Shown here: positions 1 through 9,642 of the stretch, one piece after another
Position numbering within the stretch: the stretch's first letter is position 1
How the letters are laid out: each line of letters begins with the position of its first letter
Assembly: GCA_001179805.1 (NCBI GenBank)
Contig: CWGI01000001.1
Span: 537,755 to 601,754 of the forward strand
DNA: 64,000 nt
Reading direction: 5' to 3'
DNA from: Candidatus Hepatoplasma crinochetorum
GTDB lineage: Bacteria; Bacillota_I; Bacilli_A; Mycoplasmatales; Hepatoplasmataceae
Notes under the pieces: generated by a model
What the model saw: the letters and a program-made list of their open reading frames with translations, nothing else
Database searches by the model: none
What the model was told of the DNA's origin: nothing
Program-made: the position numbers and the translations under genes

Positions 1-654
1 TATAGTGAAGATTGATATCTTATTGGGACATTGTTAGCTTCAATATTTTTTGCTTTAATTGTAAAAACACCCTTAAAAACTTATCGAAATTTACTTTATT
101 ATTCAATATTTACATTTATTATTTTTTTCAGTTTAAATGCTCTTTTTTTTCTAAATGCACAAAAAGCATTTATTTTAACATTAGAAATTACAATTAGAAT
201 TTTTATTTTAATTTTACTTTCGGCAATTTTAATTTTGAGTTGTACACAAAAAGAAATTGCTGATGCAATTAGCTTTTTCATTTATCCTTTAAGATATATA
301 AAAATTCCAGTGAACGAATTTTCTCTTATCATTACAATCGGACTTAGATTTCTCCCGCTTATTATTTTGGAAACAAAACAAATATTACAAGCATTAGCGA
401 CAAGAGGATTAGATATTTCTTCTTCATCTATTAAAACTAAAATCAAAGCAATATTGGCATTATTTAATCCTCTTTTTATCTCCTCTTTTGATCGTGCAAA
501 TAATCTATCTTATGCTCTTTACGTAAGACAATATCAAATTGGTAAAAAAAGAACACAATATGTTTATTATTATTTTAGCTTTATTGATATTTTATTTATA
601 ATTATATTTGTAGCAATTTTTATTGTGGGGATTAGTTTTATTATTTTAATTTAA
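1..654 (+). CDS. ecfT: Energy-coupling factor transporter transmembrane protein EcfT (5' truncated by window edge)
   Basis: EcfT is the membrane scaffold of ECF vitamin/cofactor importers; it couples the two ATPases EcfA1 and EcfA2 to exchangeable substrate-binding subunits. The frame is open from base 1 (with TGA as Trp), so the start lies outside the window. The visible 217 codons encode several hydrophobic segments, with a cytoplasmic stretch between them carrying an A-T-R-G-L-D motif at about visible residue 134, the first Ala-Arg-Gly coupling motif of the family. A second, weaker version (A-L-Y-V-R-Q-Y) lies about 45 residues later. The ecfT-truA-rplM-rpsI order is the standard Firmicutes arrangement, so ecfA1 and ecfA2 are expected just upstream. 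Confidence 0.85.
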
Positions 655-672
655 AATAATAAAAGATTATTT

Positions 673-1422
673 ATGAAAACAAAAATTTTACTTAATATAT
701 GGTACGATGGGACAAATTTTTCAGGTTTTGCAAAACAGCCAGGGATGAGAACAATTCAAGGTATTTTGGAAAACTATAGTCAAAAATATTTTTGAACAAA
801 TTCAAAGATTGAAGTATCTGGTCGTACAGATCGTTATGTTCATGCTTTAAATCAATTTGTCACAATTGAAATTAACCCTAATTATAAAGTTGAAAAAAAT
901 GATCTAAAAGAATTTAAAAATTTAATAAATGCTGTTTTTAAAGATTTAAAAATTAAAAAAATTAATTTTGTTGATCTTAATTTTTCAGTAAGATATTTTG
1001 TAAAAGAAAAAACATATATTTATAAAATAAATACAAAGAAAACAAAGAAAGCTGAAAAATTAGAGAATTATCAATATAATTATTATCAAAAATTAGATTT
1101 TAATAAACTTAAAAGTGATTTAAAGATATTTGAAGGAAAGAAAAATTTTGCTTCTTTTACAGGAAAAGAAGAATATAAATCTTATATTCGAGAGATAACA
1201 AATATTAAAGTTTACAAAAAAAGATCAAATATTTATGTTGAAATTACAGGAAGAGGTTTTATGCGTTATATGATTAGAAATATAATTGGTGCAGTTCTTG
1301 CGAAGAATCGTAATAAATATAGTGAAAATGATTTTCTTGATTTATTCAAGAATCCAATTAGAGGGAAAAATCATTATAAAGCACCAGGAAGCGGACTTTA
1401 TTTAAAATCAGTTAAATATTAA
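673..1422 (+). CDS. truA: tRNA pseudouridine(38-40) synthase TruA
   Basis: TruA isomerises uridines 38-40 in the anticodon arm of tRNAs. The 249-residue protein has the catalytic motif S-G-R-T-D-R-Y-V-H-A with the nucleophile Asp at residue 53, and the later segment G-R-G-F-M-R-Y-M-I-R-N typical of the family. Length is normal for a bacterial TruA. The frame contains one in-frame TGA (Trp41), which breaks it under the standard code. It lies 18 bp after ecfT and is probably cotranscribed with it. Confidence 0.95.
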
Positions 1423-1451
1423 GTTTGAACTTATATATTATCTTTTTTTAG

Positions 1452-1457
1452 TATAAT
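1452..1457 (+). promoter_or_regulatory. Probable -10 box of the rplM-rpsI promoter
   Basis: A perfect TATAAT sits about 90 bp upstream of rplM in the truA-rplM gap. A TTGAAC at 1425-1430 resembles a -35 box, but the spacing (21 bp) is longer than ideal, so only the -10 element is called. No structured leader was recognised between it and rplM. Confidence 0.45.
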
Positions 1458-1547
1458 ATAAACTATAAAGTTTTCGGAATATTATCCCACTAATAATCTA
1501 TTTACTAAATTAAACTATAAGATTAAAAAGGAACAAGAATAATCATA

Positions 1548-1994
1548 ATGAGACAAACAAAGATGGCATTCAATGATCAAATTGAAAGAAAATGATATTT
1601 AATTGATGCTACAGATTTAATTCTAGGTAGAATGGCGACCGAAGTTGCTAAAATTATTACAGGAAAAAATAAAATTTCATATACACCACATGAAGATCAT
1701 GGTGATTATGTAATTATAATTAATGCTAATAAAATACATCTTACTGGTAACAAATTAGAACAAAAAAAATACTATGATCATTCTGGATATCCAAGTGGAC
1801 TAAGAGAAAGAAAAGCTTCTGAAATGCTTGAAAAATATCCTAAAGAAATGATTTATCGTGCTATTTGAGGGATGGTTCCTCATAATAAACTAGGTAGAAA
1901 ACAGATCAAAAAATTATTTATTTATCGTGATGAAGATCATAAACATCAAGCACAAAATCCAGAAAAAATTCAAATTGATATTAGAAAAAAATAA
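1548..1994 (+). CDS. rplM: 50S ribosomal protein L13
   Basis: L13 is an early-assembly 23S rRNA-binding protein of the large subunit. The 148-residue product shows the family's W-Y-L-I-D-A-T-D start, [14 protein letters not shown] and [10 protein letters not shown] segments. Both Trp codons are TGA. The ATG at 1548 was chosen because it gives the normal N-terminus; a purine-rich AAAAAGGA lies about 15 bp upstream. It forms the usual pair with rpsI, 15 bp downstream. Confidence 0.96.
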
Positions 1995-2009
1995 TTAGGA
2001 GAAAAAATA

Positions 2010-2390
2010 ATGTATCAAACAGTAGGAAAAAGAAAATCTTCAGTTGCAAGAATTATTATGAAAAAAGGAACAGGAAAGATAATTGTTAATAAAAAAGATA
2101 TTAAAGATTATTTTCCTCAAGAAACACTTATTCAAGAAATTAAACAAGGTTTAATTGTGACCGATACAGAAAAAGATTTTGATATCGAAGCAAAAGTTCA
2201 TGGTGGTGGATTTTCAGGACAAGCGGGAGCTTTAAAACACGGAATTGTAAAAGCATTGTTACTTGTTTCTGATGATTATCGTAAAGTTTTAAAACAAGCG
2301 AAATTAATTACACGTGATTCAAGAATAAAAGAACGTAAAAAATATGGACTTAAAGGGGCGAGAAAAGCTCCTCAATTTTCAAAAAGATAG
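2010..2390 (+). CDS. rpsI: 30S ribosomal protein S9
   Basis: S9 is a small-subunit head protein whose C-terminal tail reaches the P-site tRNA. The 126-residue protein has the G-K-R-K-S-S-V-A-R start, the G-G-G-F-S-G-Q-A-G-A core and the canonical C-terminus Q-F-S-K-R. A good Shine-Dalgarno (AGGAGA) lies about 8 bp before the ATG. Cotranscribed with rplM. Confidence 0.97.
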   Translation: MYQTVGKRKSSVARIIMKKGTGKIIVNKKDIKDYFPQETLIQEIKQGLIVTDTEKDFDIEAKVHGGGFSGQAGALKHGIVKALLLVSDDYRKVLKQAKLITRDSRIKERKKYGLKGARKAPQFSKR

Positions 2391-2412
2391 TTTTAAAAAG
2401 ATCTGATTTTGA

Positions 2413-2418
2413 TATAAT
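2413..2418 (+). promoter_or_regulatory. Probable -10 box for tRNA-Ile
   Basis: A TATAAT lies about 48 bp upstream of the tRNA gene, just after the rpsI stop. No convincing -35 hexamer was seen. It would place the transcription start before the short hairpin at 2440-2459. Confidence 0.4.
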
Positions 2419-2439
2419 ATATCTTGTTGGTGAAAGTTT

Positions 2440-2459
2440 GTTGGTTTATATAAACCGAC
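2440..2459 (+). other. 8-bp hairpin in the tRNA-Ile leader
   Basis: An inverted repeat with arms GTTGGTTT and AAACCGAC (one G-U pair) and an ATAT loop ends 6 bp before the tRNA. There is no T-tract behind it, so it is not a standard terminator. It may be a leader structure or processing signal in the pre-tRNA. Confidence 0.5.
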
Positions 2460-2465
2460 TTGTTT

Positions 2466-2542
2466 GGAACTGTAGCTCAGTTGGTTAGAGCACACCGCTG
2501 ATAACGGTGAGGTCGGTGGTTCAAGTCCACTCAGTTCCACCA
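2466..2542 (+). tRNA. tRNA-Ile(GAT)
   Basis: This 77-nt cloverleaf has acceptor arms GGAACTG and CAGTTCC paired over all 7 bp, the D-arm consensus TAGCTCAGTTGGTTAGAGC, an anticodon stem around loop CTGATAA (anticodon GAT), a TTCAAGT T-loop and an encoded CCA end at 2540-2542. It lies between rpsI and rbgA. Confidence 0.97.
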
Positions 2543-2597
2543 TTTTTTATTTATTTATAAATAAAAATTTAAAGTAAGTAAAAAGTGGTTTTATTTT

Positions 2598-3356
2598 ATG
2601 AATAAACAATTACAATGATTTCCAGGTCATATGCAAAAAACACTTAATGAATTTTTAAGTTTAAAAAAAGAATTTAATTTAATCATTTTTTTATTGGATT
2701 CAAGAGCACCTAAATCATCGTTTATTGAAAGCTTCTCTCAATTATTAGAAGATAAAAAAGTAATAATTTGTTTAAATAAAAGTGACCTCACTCCTAAAAG
2801 TGATCTTAAAAAATGAGAAAACTTTTACAAAAAAAATTTTTTAGATGCAATTTCAATCTCTTTAAAAGAAAATAGAATAAATAATCGAAGAAAATTATTT
2901 AATCTTTTGGAAAAACATCAAAAGGTAAATGGATATACAAAAGTAATAATAATTGGAATTCCAAATATTGGTAAATCAAGCCTTCTAAATTTGCTTATTG
3001 AAAAAAATTCAGCAAGAGTACAAAATATCGCCGGTGTTACAAAAAAATTAAATTGATATCAAAAAGGAAAATTCTTATTTCTTGATACTCCGGGAGTTTT
3101 GGTTCCTAAATTTGAAAATGACTTACAAGGAACAAAACTTGCCTTAATTGGAGCTCTTAAATTAAATATGATTCCCGTTGAGACTGTAATTGAATTAATG
3201 TTTGAAATTTTTAAAGAAAAAAAAATTACATTACCATTCAATTCTTTTTTAGATTTACAATCTAAAATAAAAGATCAGAATTTACAAAACAAAACTTATC
3301 TAAAATTAATTGATGATTATCAAAAACAAAAATTTACAAAATTTATTTTAGATTAA
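2598..3356 (+). CDS. rbgA: Ribosome biogenesis GTPase RbgA (YlqF)
   Basis: RbgA is a circularly permuted GTPase needed for late assembly of the 50S subunit. The 252-residue protein starts with the family hallmark W-F-P-G-H-M (residues 7-12). G4 (N-K-S-D, 60-63) precedes G1 (G-I-P-N-I-G-K-S, 120-127) and G3 (D-T-P-G, 163-166), the permuted order. The ATG at 2598 was chosen because it includes W-F-P-G-H-M, where the Trp is a TGA codon. It is followed by dprA and topA, as in Bacillus (rnhB is missing between them). Confidence 0.93.
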
Positions 3357-3399
3357 TGAGATTTTTATATTTATTTTAATAATATTATTTTCGATATAT

Positions 3400-4161
3400 A
3401 TGCGAGAGATTTTATTATATTTTTCTGTAAAATACAATGGAAATTGAGATGAAATATATAGTGCGTTAAAAGAAAAAGAAAGTATTAATTATTCTTTATA
3501 TAAGCAAATACTTAATAGATATAAAAATAAAAATTATATTACTATAATTGATAATAATTATCCAAAAAACTTAAAGAAAATAGCTTTCCCTCCTTTTGTA
3601 ATTTATTATCAAGGAAATATTAAATTATTAAATCAAAAGGAAATAATTTGATTATTTGGAGCTAAATTTTTAGAAAGTGAAAAAAGGATTTTTTATAATC
3701 TAAAAAATCAATTTGACCAAAAAAATATTATAGTTGTATTAGGACAATCAAATCCTTTTGAAAATGCTTTTATTAGAAATAGTAATTTAAAAAAAATGAT
3801 TTTAGTAAAAGATTCAGGAATAGATTCACAAATAATAATCGATTATAAAATAGAACAAAAAATTATTGAAAATAAATCTCTTATTATTTCTGAATTTCCT
3901 GATTATAATTTGCCGACAAAGAAAAGATGATATAAAAGTAACAAAATAAAAATAGGATTATCAAATGGTATTTTTTTATATAATACAGAAAAAGCACAAG
4001 ATATTTTTAATGTTCTTTCTCATGTTATTTTGGAAAATAAAAAAATTTATTGTTATACAGAATCTTTTTATAAATACAATTTAAATTATGAATTAATAAA
4101 ATATGGCGGCATAGAAATAAAGGATGTTGGAGACATAGTTAAGAAATGACAAAAAATTTAA
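3400..4161 (+). CDS. dprA: Divergent DprA/Smf-family protein
   Basis: The position directly upstream of topA is the usual dprA/smf site, and the 253-residue product keeps the order and approximate length of that family's Rossmann-like core. An N-terminal helical part is followed by D-N-N-Y-P-K-N-L-K and F-P-P-F-V-I-Y-Y-Q-G, matching the D-x-x-Y-P-x-x-L and P-P-x-x-L-x-x-x-G segments of DprA. The next region, where DprA has the nucleotide-fold G-S-R motif, reads L-F-G-A-K-F-L-E. DprA loads RecA on incoming single-stranded DNA; with this motif altered, function is uncertain. The last 16 bp overlap the start of topA. Assignment rests mostly on synteny. Confidence 0.65.
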
Positions 4162-6152
4162 TAATAGTAGAATCACCTAATAAAATAGATAAAATTCAAG
4201 CATATTTAAATGATGCATTTAAAAAAAATGAATTTAAAGTTATAGCTTCTGTCGGTCATGTGCGCGATCTTCGCAAATATGGGACTAAGATGGGTCTTGG
4301 AATTGATCTGGATTTAATGGAACCTATGTATGAACCAATAAGATCAAAAAAAGAAATTATTGATAATATTAAAAAAGAAGTTATTAAATCTGAAGTAATT
4401 TATCTTGCAACCGATCCCGATCGTGAGGGAGAGGCAATTGCTTGACATATTACACAAATTTTGCCAAATGATTTACTTAAAGAAAAAAAATTTTATCGCA
4501 TAAATTTTAATGAGATTACAAAAGATGCAATTTTGCATGCGCTAAAACATCGTGGTGATTTAAATAAAAATTTAATAAATTCGCAAGAGGCAAGAAGGAT
4601 GCTAGATAGAATAATAGGTTTTCGTCTATCCTATATTACAAATAAAAAATTACGTGCATCTAGTGCTGGTCGAGTAAAATCTTCTGTTTTAAAATTAATT
4701 ATGGATCGTGAAAATGAAATAAAAAATTTTAAAAAAGATTTTTGATGAACGATTGAAGCAAAATTTGATAAAAATAAAGTTTTAATCAATTCTGATAATT
4801 TATTTAAAGAAATAAATTATCTAAAAGAAAATCAAGCGATAAAAGTTAAAAAAGAATTAACAAGTGAATTTATTTTTGAAAAAGATCAAAAATCAGAAAC
4901 AATTATTTTAGCTCCACAACCTCTTGAGATGTCATCTTATCTTATGGCAGCTTATAATATGTATGGATTAAGTAATAAACAAGCTACTGCTGCTTCACAA
5001 ATGCTTTATGAAAAAGGTTTAATTACTTATCCTCGTACTGATTCTCAAAGAATAAGTTCAAAAAAATTTATTTCCGATACTAAGAAATTTTTAATTGAAA
5101 TTTTTGGAGAGAGATATTATTCTGGATTAAGAAGATCAAAAAAAGAACAAAAAATTGCTGCTCAAGATGCTCATGAAGCTTTAAGACCGACAGATCTGAG
5201 AGTAAGAAGTTTTAAATTAAATACACCAGAATATACATTAATGGAAAGAAAAGCATATGATGTTATTTGAAAAATTACAGCAAAATCTTTCTTAAAAGAT
5301 GGAATAAATTTAATTGTTAAAAATCTTTATGATAATAATAATCATAAATTTGTTTTAAAAGAAACAATTTATAAATTTTTAGGATTTAGAATTATAGATA
5401 AAGATTCTTATGAAAAAGAATCAGTTATTCCCGCACAAACAAAAATTATTATCGAAACGAAAAATATTAATGTAAAAGAGCATAGTACTCAACCACCAGC
5501 AAGATATAATCAATCTTCAATTATTAGAAAAATGAAAGAAGAAGGAATCGGAAGACCTTCTACATATTCAACAACAACTTCTGGGCTTGTTAAATATGGT
5601 TATATTGAAAAGCAAAAAGGAATTTTAGTTCCTACTGATATTGGTAATGAAACTAATAAATTATTATTATCTAATTTTTCTGAATTTATAAATGAAAAAT
5701 ATACAGCAACAATGGAAACAGAACTTGATGAAATTGCTGATGGAAAACTTTTAAAAGGAAAATTTTTAATTGATTTCTGAAAAGAATTTAATCCAAAAGT
5801 TCAATTTGTTGACGAAACGGTTCAAGTTAAATTACCAGAATATTTAGATGAAAAATGTCCGCTCGATGGAGGACAACTAGTTTATAAAAGATCAAAATAT
5901 GGAAAATTTATCGGTTGTGAAAATTATCCTAATTGTAAATATGTAAGAAAAATAGAAGTTCGAGATAAATTTGAACCAATTTTAATAGAACAAAAATGTC
6001 CTAAATGTAAAACAGGTGATCTTGTAATTCGTAGATCTAAATTTGGTAATTATTTCATTTCATGTACAAATTTTCCCAAATGTAAATTCATTATGGAGAA
6101 TAAAGAAGCTGATCCAATAATCAAAAAGTTTATACCAAATAATAAAAAGTAA
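4146..6152 (+). CDS. topA: DNA topoisomerase I
   Basis: Type IA topoisomerase that relaxes negative supercoils through a transient phosphotyrosine link. The 668-residue protein has the TOPRIM domain (V-E-S-P-N-K near residue 9; D-P-D-R-E-G-E near 92), the active-site segment L-I-T-Y-P-R-T-D-S with catalytic Tyr295, and the conserved A-H-E-A-L-R-P-T. The C-terminus carries two C4 zinc-ribbon modules (C-P-L-D-G-G then C-E-N-Y-P-N-C; C-P-K-C then C-T-N-F-P-K-C). Four in-frame TGA codons are Trp. It starts within dprA. Confidence 0.96.
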
Positions 6153-6186
6153 ATTTAACAATTTTTAATTAAAAAAGGCAATTTGT

Positions 6187-6192
6187 TATAAT
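6187..6192 (+). promoter_or_regulatory. Probable -10 box of the rpsB-tsf promoter
   Basis: A TATAAT preceded by TTG lies 100 bp upstream of the rpsB start, leaving a leader of about 95 nt. No clear -35 box or recognisable S2 autoregulatory fold could be assigned by eye. Confidence 0.45.
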
Positions 6193-6292
6193 TTAAGTAA
6201 AACAAATATAAAACAGATATATAGATTTTTAAGCGGTGTCATTTTGATTCTTAATTTTGAAGTATATCGAAGAAAAACTAGGAAATATAAAC

Positions 6293-7423
6293 ATGCAAGA
6301 CATAAAAGAACAAAAAGTAACAGATAATAAAGAAGAAATTAATAATGATGTAGATAAAATAATAGCAGATGAAAAAAAAATATCTGATGTAACTATTAAT
6401 ATTGATGAAAAAGGAAGAAAGATTCCTTTAATTGCAAAAGAAAAATTATTAGAAGCTGGAGTTCAATTTGGCCATAAAACACAACGTTGAAATCCAGCGA
6501 TGAAGCCATTTATTCATGGTGAAAAAAATGGAACACATATCATTAATTTAAATAAAGTTAATGCTTCATTGAATGTATCTTATAATGCTATCAATAAAAT
6601 TGCCGCTCGAGGGGGAAAAATTTTATTTGTCGGAACAAATAAACATTCAAAAAAAACAATTAAAGAAAATGCATTACGTGTCAAAACTTATTATGTAAAT
6701 GAAAGATGATTGGGTGGAACTTTAACTAATTTTAAAACAATTCAAAATTCTGTTCGTCATTTGCGTTATCTTGAAAAATTAGCAAAAGATAATTTTACTG
6801 GATATACAAAAAAAGAGGCTGTTAAGTTACAAAAAGAATTAGATAAAGCAGAAGCAATGCTTGGGGGAATAAAATATATGCGTAGACTCCCAGATGCAAT
6901 ATTTTTAACATCTGTTAGTGATGAAAGAATTGTAATAAAAGAAGCTGATAAATTAGGAATTCCTGTGATTGGAATAGTTGATACAAATTGTAATCCACGA
7001 GATGTAAAAATTCCAATTTTTGCTAATGATGATGCAAATAAATCAATTTCACTTATTACAACACTAATTGCTGATGCAATTGCTGATGCAAAAGGCGAAG
7101 AACGAAAAGCCGCATTTTTAGATAAAGATCAAGTTGAATTTATCGGTCTTGAAAAATCTACATTCCGCAAAACTAATTTTAAAAATGCGAGTTTTAATCA
7201 AGATTCAAATAATAATAGAAATTTTAAGAAAGATTATAAAAGAGATTCGGGTTTCAAAAAAGATTTTAGAAGAGAAAATGGTTCAAATACATCAACTGTA
7301 AATAATTCAACTAACTCAACTAATACAAATAATTATAGTAATTCTAATTATTCAAATAATTTTAAGAGAAATCCAACAAGAAAAGTTTCTAATCCAACTA
7401 ACTCTACAAGAAATTCTAATTAA
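6293..7423 (+). CDS. rpsB: 30S ribosomal protein S2 with N- and C-terminal extensions
   Basis: S2 joins late in 30S assembly and contacts S1 and the Shine-Dalgarno duplex. The conserved core (L-L-E-A-G-V-Q-F-G-H, N-P-A-M-K-P-F, W-L-G-G-T-L-T-N-F, R-R-L-P-D-A-I-F, D-T-N-C-N-P) covers roughly residues 43-285. The 376-residue protein also has an acidic N-terminal extension of about 42 residues and a C-terminal low-complexity tail of about 90 residues, rich in Asn, Ser, Lys, Arg and Phe. The ATG at 6293 was chosen because TAGGAAA lies about 8 bp before it; an in-frame TTG at 6257 is less likely. tsf follows 14 bp downstream. Confidence 0.94.
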
Positions 7424-7437
7424 ATTTATAGGTTAAA

Positions 7438-8322
7438 ATGAAAAAAATAAATATTGAAGATATTAAAAAATTAAGAGAAATTACAAGTGCAGGATTAATG
7501 GAAGTAAAAAAAGCATTAGATAATGCTCAAGGTAATTTTGATAAAGCAATAAAATGATTGCGAGAAAATGGGCTTGCAAAAGCAGCAAAAAAAGCAGATA
7601 GAATCGCTGCTGAGGGTGCGATCTTTATTTTAAATATAAAAAATAAAATTATTATTTTAGAATTAAATTCAGAGACAGATTTTGTTGCTCAAAATAAATT
7701 TTTTCTTGAATTTGGAAATAAACTAGCGAACTATATTGCTGATTCAAATTTAAAAAATAATGAATTAGAAAATTTCAAAGAAAAAATATTTGATAAAGAA
7801 AAAATAAGTGAAAAAATAGCTTTTCTTTCTGCTAAATTAGGAGAAAAGATAAATTTAAGAAGATTTTATGTTTTGGATTTAAAAGATTATCAAATTGGAA
7901 GTTATTTACATGTTAATAAAAAGATCGGTGTTATTGTAGTTGCAAAAAATGTTGATCAAGATTTATTAAAAGATATTGCAATGCAAATAGCCGCGATGAA
8001 TCCTGAATATTTAAATTTAAATGAAATTCCTGCTGCAAAAAAGGAAGAAGAATATCAAATTGCAAAAAAAGATTTAAAAAATACTTTAGAAAATAAACCA
8101 AAAGAAATTCAGGAAAAAATAATTAATGGAAGAGTTAATAAAATTCTTTCTGATATAGTATTAGAAGAGCAAAGCTTTGTAAAAGATAATAGTAAAAAAA
8201 TTAAGCAACTTTTAAGAAAAGATGCAAAATTAATTACCTTTATTCGTTATGAAGTTGGTGAAGGGATTGAGAAAAAGGTTGAAAATTTTAAAGACGAAGT
8301 TATGAAACAAATTAAAAAATAA
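7438..8322 (+). CDS. tsf: Elongation factor Ts
   Basis: EF-Ts is the nucleotide exchange factor that regenerates EF-Tu-GTP. The 294-residue protein has the N-terminal UBA-like domain (L-R-E-I-T-S-A-G-L-M-E-V-K-K-A-L), W-L-R-E-N-G-L-A-K-A-A-K-K, and the EF-Tu contact motif T-D-F-V-A-Q-N. The Trp in the first motif is TGA, so the start is 120 bp upstream of the first open stretch under the standard code. Second gene of the rpsB operon; a terminator follows directly. Confidence 0.96.
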
Positions 8323-8345
8323 AGAGTTTTACTCTTTATTTTTTT
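8318..8345 (+). terminator. Rho-independent terminator after tsf
   Basis: Arms AATAAAGAG and CTCTTTATT pair perfectly around a TTTTA loop and run into a T-tract ending at 8345. The left arm begins inside the last codons of tsf. It separates rpsB-tsf from the pyrH operon. Confidence 0.8.
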
Positions 8346-8363
8346 ATAATTTTAAGAGGAACT

Positions 8364-9092
8364 ATGATTAATAAAAAAGAGCGCATTATTCTAAAATTAT
8401 CAGGTGAGGCATTAACTAATTCAAAAGAAAAATTATTTTCACAAGATATATTAAAAAATATTACGGAACAAATTTCCTATTTAATTAAAAAATATCAATT
8501 AAAAATTGGAATTGTAATCGGTGGGGGTAATATCTTCAGAGGTTCATTTGCAAAATCATTAGGGATGATTAAAAATGAAGAGACGGCAGATCATATGGGA
8601 ATGTTGGCGACAACAATAAATGCTCTTGCTTTAAATATTTACCTTAAAAATGCAAAAATTAAAAGCACGGTTTTAAATGCTAGAGAAATTAAAGGATTAT
8701 TAAAAGAAGTCTCAGAAAAAAATATTGACGAGGCTTTTTTAGAAAATGATGTGATAATCTTTGGAGGTGGAACAGGGAAACCTTATGTTTCAACAGATAC
8801 TGCCGCAGCTTTGAGAGCGATTGAAAGTAAATCTTCATTTATTTTGATGGCTAAGAATAATATTGATGGAATTTATAATAAAGATCCAAATAGATTTACA
8901 GATGCAAAATTTTTTAAACAAATAACTTTTAAAGAATTTATCAATCTTAATTTACAAGCAATAGATCATCAAGCATTAGAGAAATTACAAGATACAAATG
9001 TTAAAATAATTGTATTTAATATGAATGATAAAAATAATATAATAAAATTGTACGAGAACAAATTAAAAATAAAAACGGTTTTAACTAAATAA
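8364..9092 (+). CDS. pyrH: Uridylate kinase
   Basis: PyrH phosphorylates UMP to UDP and belongs to the amino-acid kinase fold, unlike eukaryotic UMP kinases. The 242-residue protein shows L-K-L-S-G-E-A-L near the N-terminus, the G-G-G-N-I-F-R-G phosphate-binding loop, A-D-H-M-G-M-L-A-T and the F-G-G-G-T-G-K-P-Y-V-S-T-D-T-A signature. A Shine-Dalgarno (AGAGGAA) precedes the ATG. It is followed 2 bp later by frr, the classic pair. Confidence 0.96.
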   Translation: MINKKERIILKLSGEALTNSKEKLFSQDILKNITEQISYLIKKYQLKIGIVIGGGNIFRGSFAKSLGMIKNEETADHMGMLATTINALALNIYLKNAKIKSTVLNAREIKGLLKEVSEKNIDEAFLENDVIIFGGGTGKPYVSTDTAAALRAIESKSSFILMAKNNIDGIYNKDPNRFTDAKFFKQITFKEFINLNLQAIDHQALEKLQDTNVKIIVFNMNDKNNIIKLYENKLKIKTVLTK

Positions 9093-9094
9093 AA

Positions 9095-9640
9095 ATGAAT
9101 AACTATATTAATGATTTAAAAATCAAATTAGAAAGTATTCAAGATTACTATCAAAATGAATTAAAAAAAATAAGAGCATTGGGTGCTCATCCTACTATTT
9201 TAGATAATGTTTTTATTGATTATTATGGGACAAAAATGCCTTTAAATCAATTATCATCAATTAAAATTCAAGATGGAACAATTATCATTATAAATCCTTA
9301 TGATAAATCTAAATTAAAAGACATGCTAATTTCATTAGAAAAAGCAAATTTAGGTTTTAATATTCAAAATGATAGTGATATTATTAAAATTTACGTTCCT
9401 CCACTTACGGAAGAGAAACGTAAATTTTATGCTAAAAAAGCTAAAGATTTAAAAGAACAAGCAAAAATAAATTTAAGAAATGTAAGACAAGAGATTAATA
9501 AAAAAATAAATCTTGATAAGGAATTATCAAAAGATCAAATAAATGATTATTTAAAAGAAGTACAAGATTTTATCGATCATAAAAATAATCTTTTTGATAA
9601 CTTATTGAAAGAAAAGGAAAAATCGCTTTTTAAAATTTAA
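9095..9640 (+). CDS. frr: Ribosome recycling factor
   Basis: RRF splits the post-termination ribosome together with EF-G. The 181-residue product has the family length and segments such as R-A-L-G-A-H-P-T-I-L-D, Y-Y-G-T-K-M-P-L-N-Q and P-P-L-T-E-E-K-R. It lies tightly between pyrH and cdsA (2-bp gaps), so the three are translated from one message. Confidence 0.95.
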   Translation: MNNYINDLKIKLESIQDYYQNELKKIRALGAHPTILDNVFIDYYGTKMPLNQLSSIKIQDGTIIIINPYDKSKLKDMLISLEKANLGFNIQNDSDIIKIYVPPLTEEKRKFYAKKAKDLKEQAKINLRNVRQEINKKINLDKELSKDQINDYLKEVQDFIDHKNNLFDNLLKEKEKSLFKI

Positions 9641-9642
9641 TT

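Noticed and set aside
1425..1430. TTGAAC as -35 of the rplM promoter
   Set aside because: Spacing of 21 bp to the TATAAT is too long to call with confidence.
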